Of a stretch of 60,592 nucleotides of DNA, positions 32,401 to 43,620 are shown piece by piece. The stretch covers positions 123,316-183,907 of the forward strand of contig MNCI01010128.1 of NCBI GenBank assembly GCA_015680685.1, in the 5' to 3' direction. Both the position numbers and the translations under genes were made by a program. The stretch comes from Gnetum montanum (taxonomy: Eukaryota; Streptophyta; Gnetopsida; Gnetales; Gnetaceae). How positions within the stretch are numbered: the stretch's first letter is position 1; each line of letters opens with the position of its first letter. The notes beneath the pieces are model-generated. The model saw only the letters and a list, made by a program, of their open reading frames with translations. It did no database searches and was not told the origin of the DNA.

Positions 32401-33226
32401 CATCTACTACTACTACTCGGTTTGTACAATAGAATATCATAAATAGGTTTGGTGTGCCTCATGCTTTAATTTTTAACATTGGAATTCATTTTATAGGTGC
32501 CACTTTCTAAAACTTGATGCAATGCTTAGGGGTTAAGCACAAACTCATAACACCTTATCACCCCCAAGCCAATGGTCAAGTTGAGGTCAGTAATCAGGAG
32601 ATTACAAAAATTCTAACGTGAACTATCAGCAAATACCAAAGGGATTGGAGCACCAAATTAAATGATGCCCTTTGGGCCTATCACTCCATATGGAAGCTTC
32701 CCGTAGGTTATTCTCCCTATGAGATCATGTATAGAAAACTACCAACATTGCCCATCCAATCTGAGCTTCATACACTCTCTAAAGCCTATGACCTTGACAT
32801 GGATCTAAGTCTAGAATAAAAAGAAAGATTAATGAACCTCAACTTATAAGATGAAAATTGGTTAATAGCCCTGTCATCCAACGAAATGCATAAGTCATTC
32901 AACAAAAAATGTCATGACCTCTTAAGTTTCAACCAGGAGACAAGGCTCTCTACTAGAATCCTATACACGTACCTCAACAAACCAAATTTTAAACATTGTG
33001 GGAAGGATCTTACATCATCGATGAGACTTTTCCATCTGGGGACATGATCATATATAAACTTGATACCCCAGACAAGGAACAATTATTCAACACCCAACAA
33101 CTAAAACCTTTCCATGAGCCCAAGCCAACCAACTCAACAAACACCTTGCTAAATGGACAACCATACTTAATCTTTTGGATCTCCCCCTTCCAACTTAGTC
33201 ATGGGGGAGATGGCCATCCATACTAA
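29441..33226 (+). pseudogene. Element C pol relic (PR-RT-RH-IN)
   Basis: Protease: DLLDSSSNVNLISHEMY (about 29655-29706), with the D-S/T-G triad altered to D-S-S, then IPLGLVEYIVTTICGWSY and VLIIMGRAWLS (29727-30017). RT: about 30540-31330, with VDSEWVSSLMIVPKKGG and LDDYSGYKQI; the catalytic FMDD is FMDE here (second Asp codon changed, 31009-31011). The connection GHHISKAGIKVDPKKIRVIQ follows. RNase H: about 31430-31790 (DASNYALEVV, TTEKQFMVLVFALEKF, HTDYSII). Integrase: HHCC at about 32060-32220 (HILQDAHKGPSGGHYA, CACDHC), core 32280-32640 with the second Asp changed (FNIGIHF) and YHPQANGQVEV retained, and C-terminal domain to 33226. It is the most complete pol layout in the window, though inactive. 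Confidence 0.85.
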
Positions 33227-35160
33227 TACTTTACGTGGCTTCTCAGTCTTTTGACTTTTTTTGTTTTACACATTTTTGGTTTTACAATTTTTTATTTTCA
33301 TATTCTTTGTCTTACATCTTTTTATTTTTCAAGTTATTAATCTTTTCTAAGATTTTGTTTTACATAATTATTAGTATATTTAATATTTCTTGAATACTCT
33401 TTTACTTTATTTTATGTTTTCTTGTGTTTAATGTGATTCTCTACTCTTTTTGATAATAAGGTATCAAGTACAATGGTAATGTGCTACTCGATGATGGTAT
33501 GTTTCATTTGTAATTTGATTATTGATGTTTGGTTTTTGACTTTGAATTTCATTATTGACAACTAGGACATGGTTTCTTTTCATGTAACAGGAAGTGAGTC
33601 CACACCATCCACCCATCCACACACTCTATGGTTTTCCTTATTTTGAAAACGTGTAATCCCTTTTTCATTAATGCAACCTTAATCAATTGGTGACTTGTGT
33701 AGTTTTCAAAATTGGGAAAGAATCAAAGGTTTGGATAGGGTGTGGCTTCAAAGGGATGTGGCATTCTTTGTGCTTTTCCATTTTCCTATGTGCGGGAGTG
33801 TTCTCATAAGCTTCTCACTATTGTATGTCATTCGACAATAGGAAGTCGAATAAAGTCCTTACATGGTGTGGTCCTCACCAAAAAAATGGAAATTTAAAGC
33901 ACACCCCTTAGACGAAATAAAAGGGCTATAAGCACTGGTTAACGAACTTGCTCATCTCCTTTAACTAAGGTCCTTTCTCACTTCCTACTTTCTCTTCAAT
34001 TTCGAATGATGGTTATTTTGTGGGTGCATTCTTGTGTCTCAATGGATGGAATAGTTTTAGAATGTCAATGTGAATTCACTGAAAGTGATTAGTTGTGGTC
34101 TGGACTAAGGATGGATCCTACCAAGTCATTTAATCACAAACTCCATAAGGGACTTCATGTGACCATAATTAGGAACTCCATTCCATTCTCTCTCTCATCC
34201 ATCTATGCTTTTCATGCCTCACCTCACTACCAATTTCATGTTTTGATTTGATGTTCTGGTTTGATGTGTCAAGGTTCTTAGTCAATTACTTTTGGGTTTT
34301 TGTACTTAACCTTTCATCACCATTCATCATCCATGGTGCCCACAGACTCCTTAGTTTGAAGTTGTGCAAGGGCATAAAAGGCTTGTGCCTACTTTGGGAA
34401 GAACCCACTTACATACCTTTTGGTTCGGTTAAGTTAAGTTCTTTAACCTTAGACATTTTTACAATCAAATTCTTTTTATTTTACCCAATCAATGCTATCC
34501 AATTATGTGCATCTTCGCAACTATCTTTAGTGAATTCCTTATTTTTATTGTTGTGAATTTTTATACCCTTTTTCCAGTATTCCTTGTGTTAAGCTTTTTC
34601 TAAATTTTATGAACCACTTCTCTTACTTAACCTATTTGTTAGTCTTCCCACTAACATTATCAAGCAAACAATCTGCCACAATCACAACTTAGCTAGATAA
34701 AATCATTGACAAGACAAGGTATGCAACTGCTATGTGTTACACTTTATATACTAATCCTTGATTTTGTTGTGATTGCAATGGGGGAGCATGGACTAGAAGC
34801 AAGACTATTGTCACCAAGGAGGATGCAACAATATCACTCACGGGAGATTATTCATAACCACTGGATCTCTTCTACCTCTCCTTCATTCTGTTGTTGCTAA
34901 GAGGAGTTGGATGTCCATTGGATCCAAGGGTGTCCTTTCCTATTGTCATGAACACCCAATTTTGTACACAATTGTAATATTGTATGCTCAAGCACTTTTG
35001 TATTTGTCTATTTCCTCTGTGTAATTCTACATGTCAGTCACATATTCCATCCTGCCTAATATATTTTGTATGGGACTTGTTCCTCTTCTTCTGTACTTGA
35101 GGATGAGTTTTTATTCAGTCGTGGGGGTATATGAATTATGTTTTTCATGAGTTTTTATTT
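33227..35160 (+). other. Element C 3' noncoding region
   Basis: The family-conserved noncoding block: pol-end motif CTTAGTCATGGGGGAGA (33194-33210), T-rich runs, TTTTCATGTAACAG followed by GAAGTGAG (about 33580-33600), CCATCCACCCATCC, one hairpin module (33864-33910) and GTCATGAACACCC near 34945. The frames at 34248-34556 and 34706-34900 show no conserved product. Confidence 0.7.
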
Positions 35161-35191
35161 AGTCATGGGGGTATATGAATTGTGTTTTTCA
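35104..35191 (+). repeat. 44-bp tandem duplication across the PPT/LTR junction of C
   Basis: TGAGTTTTTATTCAGTCGTG starts at 35104 and its near-identical repeat at 35148. Each 44-bp unit holds the polypurine tract and the first bases of the LTR (TATATGAATT...TTTTTCA). The right-hand tract (AGTCATGGGGGTA, 35161-35173) is taken as the one joined to the LTR. Confidence 0.85.
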
Positions 35192-36041
35192 TATGCTCCA
35201 ATATCGGAGTGGCCACGATATCAAGTACATCATATTGAGTACATGATATCATAGCCCAAGATGCAATATCATGCATGCGATATCACTAGATTACTCCTGG
35301 GTCTATAAATACAACCCCCAAGCACATGATTGAGTAGTAGTTTTTGCAGTCAACTAGCAAAAATCTTGTAATTTGTTCATTTGAGAGTTAGAATATTTTT
35401 CAAATGCCCACAACAAGAGGTCTAAGTGTGATCAGATCTTTATTCAAGCATTGATGTACCTGAATACACCATTGTGTTGGCAATAAAGATGAGCTCTTTA
35501 ATTCATCCTTGTAGATCTTGAGATTTTCTTTCTTATGCATTTATATATTATGATTTCATGCAATTTACATTAATGTTATTCATGCAACAATTAATTTTGA
35601 TTAATTAAGCAACTCGTTAAAATACACAAGCACAACCCCTTCAAACATATGTGTTACACTTGGTAGCTCAAAAACAGTTAGCATTTGACAACCCAATAGT
35701 GTTTACATGAGCTTTAGGATGTATCTGTAAAGTGGGGACAATTACTTATGTTAGGCTAGATTAGATAATAGTTTACTTGGTACTTAATTACTCTCACTCT
35801 TATTCTTGTTTTAGGTGATCCATTTGATAAAACACAAAATAATAAAAATCTTATGCCTTAGTCACACTTAACCATACATTTGCATTTCACATGTGGGACT
35901 AGGAAGACAACAAATGGGAAACATGAACTCACCATTTAGCTTTAGTGTACTTGATAATTAAAGTCTACAGAATTTAACCAAATCGCACATGAACGCCTGT
36001 GATTCGTATAGTTGGACGTAGGGGTACCTCGCCGTTCATCA
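35176..36041 (+). mobile_element. Element C 3' LTR
   Basis: 866 bp, starting TGAATTGTG and ending GTTCATCA. TATAAATA is at 35304-35311 and AATAAA at 35482-35487. It aligns throughout with 24639-25479. The U3 has GATATC/GATATT-type words. Confidence 0.9.
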
Positions 36042-36145
36042 CTTTTAAAACTCATAAAATGTATAAGTTTTCTATCAATAGATCCAAGGATCTACAAACA
36101 TATTAAAATCTCAATTTTAGTCTCAATTTCACTTCTTGTCATTCT
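36042..36145 (+). pseudogene. LINE relic L, part 3: 3' noncoding end
   Basis: AGATCCAAGGATCTACAAAC, then CAATTTTAGTCTCAATTTCA parallel the 3' end of LINE K (AGATCTTTTAGGTCTACATA, then ATTTTAG...CTTCAATTTCA at 10880-10935). This places the end of LINE L just after element C and closes the nested arrangement L-B-L-C-L. Confidence 0.5.
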
Positions 36146-36724
36146 TGAGGATTCATGAGATCATGGTTGGTATTTTCAAGGAATACAATGATTGAAAAGA
36201 TGAAATATCTCTTATGAGAATGTACAAAAAATTCCTAACCATATTCGTTAGCTAATCAAGCACAAGGTTTTAATGCAAATGTGGTCTAATGTAGAAGGCA
36301 AGAAATATTTTTCTTTACATCACATGAGATCTAATAAACTAGATGTAGAAGCTTACTACCTCTTAGTTGCTATTCCAATCAAATATTGAAATGTTATCAA
36401 CAAGTTTCACTTAAGTTCCATCATCCTAGAATTGAAAGTGGAAGATAGATTTAACTCCCCTAAAAAAGAGTTTATTTGTAGGTTGCATAGGTTAAGAGTC
36501 CTTGAATGAGTTCCATGTATTTCTTTTTTATGTTGTGACTATTCATTTGAGACAATGCTATAATGTTATGGTACATGTATGATTTATTTTTGCTAATCCA
36601 TTTTGTGCTTAGTCAATTTGTAGAGTCTATGTTTATTTTCTATGAAAATGTAATATCTGTCCAATAGCTCCTATGGGTCTTTGGACATGATAAAGCCTCA
36701 ATTTCAATTCCATATAATCCTCAT
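36146..36724. other. Unassigned DNA, possibly upstream part of the LINE ORF1 relic
   Basis: AT-rich sequence with no clear domain. The last about 100 bp may belong to the ORF1 relic that follows, but stops prevent a firm reading. Confidence 0.4.
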
Positions 36725-37330
36725 TTGATTTTTCATAACACTAAGCAGTTAATTATTGGTCTTCTCGATCCCAATAAGTATATGGAGTCTATTTTACCAA
36801 CTTTTGGTTTTCGTAGACATTTTTTTTTTTTTTTTGTTAAGATTAATCTTCTCAATCATAAAAAGAAACTGGTATTACAAGTAAGAAGAAAGACTTATAT
36901 TTTGTTAATGAGATATTATAATCTTTCTAATTTTTGCAAATTTTGCCATCATGAAGGACATTTGTTTAATACTTGTTGTTTTTTCTTAAGAAAAAAGATT
37001 TTTTAAAAAATAATATGTTGAAGTTGAAGGTAAAAAAAATAATATGAAGTTGAAGATATGAAAAATTAAGTTAATGTCAAGGATAAGAATGATCAAGTGG
37101 TAATAAAGAATCTAGAGAAGACAAATGTTTTTATGTATATTTTTATTAGTACTAAAAAAATTATTAAGCATCCTAAATAAATAACTTGTAAGGCAAATTT
37201 TTCTTTGTCTAACAAAAATATTATTAACACAAAGATTAAAACTAGTGTTGATAAGAAGGTTATAATTGGTGATAAAGATTTTCTATGTAAGATCAATAAT
37301 AAGCAATGAGCTGAAGATCTTTTAGAATGG
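36725..37330 (+). pseudogene. LINE ORF1-like relic with zinc knuckle, split by element D
   Basis: KINLLNHKKKLVLQVRRKTY followed by YYNLSNFCKFCHHEGHLFNTC (36725-37006) fits the plant L1-type ORF1 pattern (a Y..L..FC..C...GH....C knuckle after a DUF4283-like region). A poly(T) run near 36820 disturbs the frame. The relic is cut at 37330 by element D and continues at 47012 (AATGGCTACCATTTTCTTGC). The inverted relative at 3530-4560 spans the same join without an interruption, confirming the continuity. Confidence 0.7.
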
Positions 37331-38153
37331 TGATGAGTGGTGAGGTACCCCTATGCTCAACCATACAAATCACTAAGGCATTACAAGTGATCTGGATGAA
37401 TTCCATGGATCTATAGTTATCTCATACACTAGTTTCTTTAGGAAGTGAAACAATGTTGAGAATGTTCGTTGTCTTTCCAACTACACTTATGAGGCTCAAG
37501 GGTATGGTTTAAGTGTAATTGAGGTATATGAATTTTTGTCATTTTATGTTTTATGGATGTAATCACCTACAACAAGAATAAGGGTAGAGTATTTGAAAAC
37601 TAATGTCTATTATCTATGTAGCCTAACACAAGTAACCACCCCACTTTCTTGAACACATATAGCATTACTAGGTTACCAAAAGTTAAGCATTGCTGAGTTA
37701 CCAAGTACTATATGAATGCTCGAAGTGGTCATACTTGTGTTCATTAACTACTAAAGATAAATTATTTAATCAAATGCATTAAAGTAAAGAACAAAAAAGT
37801 AGAATGCATTAAAGAAAATATTAACCTATTCTCAATGCTACAAGGATTGTCAAAAGAGTTCATTTTATTTCCATCACACTACTGTGCTCAGGTACATTAG
37901 TGCTCAAACAAAGAACCGTACACACTTTAGACTCTTTCTGTGGGCACTCAAAAAATATTCTAACTTTGAGGAAAATGAATTGCAAGCGCTTTGCTACCTT
38001 GCTTAAAAACTAAAAACTAAAACTATTAAAAACTAACTCAAAATAGAAGCCTAGGCATGGTATTTATAGATTTGGGGAATATACCCCAATGTTGGACCAA
38101 CGCCTTGACGTCGAATACCCGATGTCATAGCTGACATAAACGATGATTCATCA
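37331..38153 (-). mobile_element. Element D 3' LTR
   Basis: 823 bp; on the minus strand it begins TGATGAATC and ends CTCATCA. The minus-strand TATA box is at 38061-38068 (TATTTATA on the plus strand). U3 carries GACGTC (38107-38112) and TGTCA...TGACA (38123-38136) instead of the GATATC words of A, C and E. Confidence 0.92.
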
Positions 38154-38169
38154 TACTCCCATGACTAAA
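38154..38169 (-). promoter_or_regulatory. Element D polypurine tract
   Basis: Minus-strand ATTTAGTCATGGGAGTA directly abuts the LTR start; the G-run has one change. Confidence 0.7.
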
Positions 38170-40224
38170 TGAAAACCTATCCTCAAGTGAAGAAGAGGAG
38201 AAACAAGTTCTTTACAATATAACATATTAGGTAGGTATGGGATTATTGACTGACATGGCAAACTAACTCAGATGAAATAGACATATAGACTGTGAATGCC
38301 CAAGTGTACAAAATTACAATTTTTACAACATTGGGTGTTCATGAGAAGAGAAGTGAACGCCTTAGAGAATATTGACATCCAACACCTCTTGGCAGCAAGA
38401 GAATGAGAGAGAGAGAAGAGATCCTTTGATCACGAATTATCCTCATTGTGTGGTATTGCTACATCATCCTTAGTGAAGATAGTCCCACTTCCAATCCACG
38501 CTTCTCATTGTAATCACAATAGGATCATGAATTAGTATGCACTGTGTAACACATAACTATTAAATGCCTTGTCTCATCGATGGTTACACTTAGCTAAATT
38601 GTGATTGTGGTAGATTGGTTTCTTTGATAGTGTTAGTAGGAAGGCTAACAAATAGGATAAAGTAGATAAGTGGTTCATTAAATTTGAAAGAGTTCAATAC
38701 AAGGAGATATTTGAAAAGGGTATAAGAATTCACAACAATGAAAAGAAGAATTCACTAAAAACTATTGTGAAGATGTGTATAACTGAATGTCATTGATGGG
38801 CTAAATAGAAAGAATTTGATTCTAAAAATGTCTAAGGGTAAAGAACTTAACTAATCCAACCAAAAGATATGCAAGTGGGTCCTCCCCAAAGCAGGCACAG
38901 GCCTTTTATGCCCTTGCATAACTTCAAACCAAAGAGTCTATGGGCTCTGTGGATGATTAATGGCTACAGAAGGTCAAGTACAAAAATCTAAAAGTAACTA
39001 ACTAAGAATTCTAACATATTAAACTAGGACATCGAACCAAAACATGAAACTGACAGTGAGGTGGAACATGGAAAGCATAGATGGATAAGAGAGAGAGGGT
39101 GGAATGGAGTTCCTAATTACAGTCACATGAAGTCCCTTGTGGATTTTGTTGTTAAATGACTTGATAGGATATATCCTTAGTCTAGACCAAAACTAACCAT
39201 TTTCAATGACTTCGCATTGACATTCTAAGACCAATCCATCCCCTGAGACACAAGAGTGCTTCCACAAAACAATCACCATTTCAAATTAGAGAAGAAGTAG
39301 GAAGTGAGGAAGGGCCTTAGTTAAAGGAGACGAGTCCCATAACCAGAGCTTGTAGTCCATTTATTCTATCTAAGGGGTGTGCTTTGAATTTCCATTGTTT
39401 TTATTTTTATTTTTATTTTGGAATGTGAACCATACCATGCAAAGACACATGAATTTATTTTGTCCAAGGGGTATGCTTTGAATCCTCATCTTTTTTTTCT
39501 TGATGAGAACCACACCATTCGAGGACATATGCATTTATTTTATCCAAGGGATGTACTTTGAATCCTCATATTTTTTTTTTCTAATGTGAACCACACCATA
39601 CAAGGACTTATTCAACTTCCTTTATTGATTGGCATGAAACGGTATGAAATTCATGGAAACACACATGCACCCAGGCAAACAAAAAAGTACAAAGAATATT
39701 GAATCCCCTTTAAGCCACACCCTATTCAAACCTTTGAATCCTTCCCAATTTTGGAAACTACCAAAGTCATAAATTTATTAAAGTTTAACTAATGAAAAAG
39801 GGACTACACATTTCCAAAACAAGGAAAACCATAGAGTGTGTGGATGGGTGGATGTCATGGACTCACTACCTATCACATAAAAAGGAAACCATATCCTAAT
39901 TATCCCTAACAAAATTCAAAGCTAGAAACTAGACACCAATAATCAAATAACAAAAATAGTACATACCACCATCAAGTAACACATTACCAATATACCTAAC
40001 ACTTATTAACAAACAGTTAGAAAATCACATCAAATAAAAGAAAATATAGAAGAAAGTGTAAATTATTCAAGAAATATCAAATGTACTTACAATGGTGTAA
40101 AACAAAAATTAGAAAAGATTAATAACTTAAAAATAAAAAGATGTAAAACAAAAAGTTGAAAAATGAAAAATGTGTAAAAGAAAAAAGGTTGAAAAACTGA
40201 GGAGCTACTTAAATGGTTATCATG
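38170..40224 (-). other. Element D 3' noncoding region
   Basis: The family-conserved noncoding block with GTGTTCATGACAATAG-like, CCATCCACCC and T-rich sections. It contains the three-copy hairpin module. There is no coding frame; 40087-40290 is a shadow of the pol end. Confidence 0.7.
39371..39605 (-). repeat. Element D hairpin module, three tandem copies
   Basis: The CTTTGAAT core occurs at about 39382, 39476 and 39556, i.e. spacings of about 94 and 80 bp. In the middle copy (minus strand) TTCTCATC faces GATGAGGA, pairing with one G-T wobble. The outer copies pair less well. Loops are A-rich on the minus strand. Confidence 0.6.
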
Positions 40225-43200
40225 AGTGGCCCTCTCCCCCACGACTAAGTTGAAAGGAGAAGATCCAAAATATGGAGCATGGTTGTTCATCTAATGAGGT
40301 TGTTGTTGTGTTAGCTGGCTTATGCTCATGAAAAGGTTTAATTTGTTAAATGTTGGCCAGCTATTTCTTGTTTGGGCTTTCAGGTCTATAGATCATCATG
40401 GCCCCTAAAGAAAAAGTCTTATTAATGATATAAGATCCTTCCCACAACATCTAGAACCTAGTTCATTGTGGTACATGTGTGGGGTTTTAGTAGAGAACCT
40501 TATCTCCTGGTTGAAATTTAACTTTTCTAATTTTTAGGTCATGACACTTTTTGTTATAAGCCTTGTGCAACTCGTTAGATGATAAGGCTACTAATCAATT
40601 TTTGTCTAGTAGGTTGAGGTTCATTAGTTGTTGTTTTTGGGCTAGACTTAAGTCAAGGTCAAGGTCACAAGCCATTGAAAGTGTATGGAGTTCAAATTGA
40701 ATAGAAAGTGTTGTAGTTTTCCATACACAAGCTCATAGGGAGAGTAGCCTATAGGAAGTTTTCAAGTTTAGTAGGCCCAAAGGGCATCATTCAATTTTGT
40801 GCTCTAGTCCTTCCTATACTTGCTAACAGTTCTTGTTAGTGTCCTTGTGATTTCCCTATTAGTAACCTCAGCTTGACCATTAGCTTGGGGATGGTAAGGT
40901 GTTGTGAGTTTGTGTTCAACCCCCAAGCATTGCATAAGCTTTCAAAAAGTAGTGCCTATAAAATTAGTTCCATTGTCAAAAATTCATGCATGTGGCATAC
41001 CAAACTTGTTTACAACGTTTTGTTCTACAAACTGAGCAATAGTAGAAGATGTATAGTCAATGATAGCTGCTGTTACTGCCCATCTCGTGCAATATTCAAT
41101 AATGACTATGATGTACACCTTTCCATTGGACATGGGCATGATGGAACCCATGAAATCAATGCCTCAAATGTTGAATGGTTCTAATGGTTGAATCCATTGT
41201 TGAGGTTCCTTCATTCGATTCATCATTCCACCATCTCGTTGGCATCATTCACAAGAGCATATGAAATGGTGAGCATCCCTAAAGAGTGTTGGCCAATAGT
41301 ACCCTACCATCAAGATTTTAATGGCCATGCATCTCCCAGCATAGTATCCTCCATAAGGACCTTCATGAGTGTCTTGGAGAACATGCAATTGATTGACATG
41401 AAAGACATACCAACAAACTAGGCTATCGACACAAATCTTGTAGAGGTGTTCATTGATCTCCATGAAGTGCTTTACCTAGTGAAGAAACTATTGTTTCCTC
41501 TAATGGTCCAACCCTTGTCGCATCTCCTAAGTGAGAAGATACATGAGAATGTTATCATACCATTTTGGTTCATTGGGAATTTGTTCAGTTATTGCTCCAA
41601 CAAAGAGGAGTTCATCAGGACACGTATCGAATAATGGGCTTTCTTCCTCTTTGTCATCCCATCGCAACCAAGACAAGTAATTGGTGATTACATTCTCAGT
41701 GCCCTTTCAATCTACCATTGTAAGATTGAACTCCTGCAAGATCATCAACCACCATATGACACGGGGACTCATTGTTGGCTGGTTCATTAGGACGCAGATG
41801 GCACTATGGTATGTGTGCACAAACACCTTGTATCCAAGCACATAGTGCCTAAGCTTCTCTAGAGCAAACACCACCATCATTAATTCTTAATTTGTAGTGG
41901 TGTAGTTCAATTGTACACCCACAATGCTTCAGCTAGTGCAGTAGATGTAGTATGGATGTTTCTTGTCATATAACTACATCAACATAGCTCCCAAAGCATA
42001 ATTTGATGCATCCATCATGATGTGAAATGGTTTCGACTAATTAGGTGCTTGTAGAATTGGAGTTTCCACAAGCATTTCTTTTAGTTGCTAGAACGCTTTT
42101 TCACACTTTGAGGTCTAGACAAAAGAAGCATCTTTCTTTGTTAGTTCAACCAATGGTTTTGCAATCTAAAAGAAATTCTCTATGAATCACTGGTAGTAGC
42201 TAGTGTGTCCAAGGAATGACCGAACATCTTTAACTATTTCCAATTAGTGGGTTATTCCTTGGATGACTCTTATTTTTTCAAGGTCCACCTCAATTCTTGC
42301 TTGCGATATTTCGTGCCCCAATACAATGTCCTCCTGGACCATGAGGTGATTTTTCTACCAATTAAGCCACAAGTTAGTTTCAACACATCATTTCAACACT
42401 TGCTCAAGGTGGTCCAGGGCTTGCTCAAATGTAGCTCCATAGGTGGAGAAGTCATCCATGAAGACTTCTACACCACTACTAAATTTCTATTGAAAGATGC
42501 TTAGGACTAGGCATTGAAATGTGGTAGGAGCATTGCATAGACCAAACAACATCTTACGATATGCAAAAGTCCCCCAAGGACTTGTGAACATTGTCTTTGC
42601 TTGGTCCTCTAATGCAATTTGGATTTGGTTATAGCCATTATAATCATCTAGGAAGCTATAATAGCAATGCCCCAATATTGTATCAAGCACCTAGTCAACA
42701 AATGGCAATGGAAAGTGATCCTTAAATATTACCATATTTAGCAACCTAAAATCGATGCATACTTGCAACTTACCAACTTTCTTTGATACAAGTACGAGTG
42801 GACTAACCCACTCATTATCTGAAATGGGATAGATGAAGCCACCTTAAGGAGTTGCTTGATTTCCTCCTTAACGGTTTGCTTCAATTTGGGGTTCAACTGC
42901 CTCTATGGCTATCATTTTGGCTTCATGGCCAAGTTGGTATAAATGCAATGCTAGCATATCCTAAGATTAATCCTTGTGAGTTCAGGATATGATCAAGAAA
43001 AAGTTGTTGACCCACTACCATTGTAGGCAATGCATGGAACTCTTTTCTTCTCAATCTTTCCGAATGCATTTTCTTTAGAGATTTCCATGGAAATATCTCT
43101 GATGCCCATTCTTGCATCTACGATGCTCATCCATGCTCTTCCCATGATGATTGGGAAGTCCCCTTTGCAATTCTTCACTTTGATTACTAGGAAGTCAATA

Positions 43201-43620
43201 GGATAAGACCACCCACAAATAGTGGTCACAATGTCTTCTACAAGTCCCAATGGAATAGTGATGGACTGGTCTCCTAATTCCAATTTGATGTTTTTCTTCT
43301 TAAGAGAAGATAGGTTCTAGGTAGTGTACATCTCATGTGAAATTAAATTAACACCAGAACTCAAATCAAGAAGAGCCTTGCATGGTTCATTCCTAGTAAT
43401 CTGTAAATAAATTAGAGGACTTCCAAAATTAGCTAATTTCCTAGGAAGTTTTCTTGCACGGATCCAATCAGACATGATCTGAGTAAGCATTACAATATGG
43501 ATCCTTGGCAGATTTTGGTTTGAAGGAAGCCCAAAGGAATTAAATATGGAGGAAGAGGCAGGAGAAAGGTTGTCAACTACAGGCATAAGTGAAGGCTTAG
43601 GTGGACTACAAGGTCGAAAG
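40225..43620 (-). pseudogene. Element D pol relic (PR-RT-RH-IN)
   Basis: On the minus strand: protease at about 43300-43590 (NEPCKALLDLSSGVNLIS, with D-L-S in place of D-S/T-G) and LGLVEDIVTTICGWSYPIDF; RT at about 42240-42900 (LDDYNGYNQIQIALEDQ, TFAYRKMLFGLCNAPTTFQ) with intact FMDD at 42451-42462; RNase H at about 41750-42060; integrase HHCC at 41245-41463 (HVLQDTHEGPYGGYYA), core at about 40830-41180 with the second Asp retained (FDNGTNF), and C-terminal domain to about 40225. The pol-end motif is at 40233-40249. Stops are numerous, mostly at positions expected for Gln, Arg or Trp codons. Confidence 0.85.

Larger units (their letters stand above)
24639..36041 (+). mobile_element. Element C: gypsy-type LTR retrotransposon with nested insertion
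   Basis: About 11.4 kb with LTRs at 24639-25479 and 35176-36041, primer binding site, gag, pol and 3' noncoding region in the same order as B and D. A solo-LTR-like insertion splits gag. The flanking five bases (TTCTA at 24634-24638, CTTTT at 36042-36046) do not match, so the target duplication is decayed or the ends have been rearranged. It lies 86 bp downstream of B, in the same orientation and in the same target LINE. Confidence 0.85.

Noticed and set aside
24634-36046. Target duplication for element C
   Set aside because: TTCTA and CTTTT do not match at any reasonable choice of LTR start, so no duplication is claimed.
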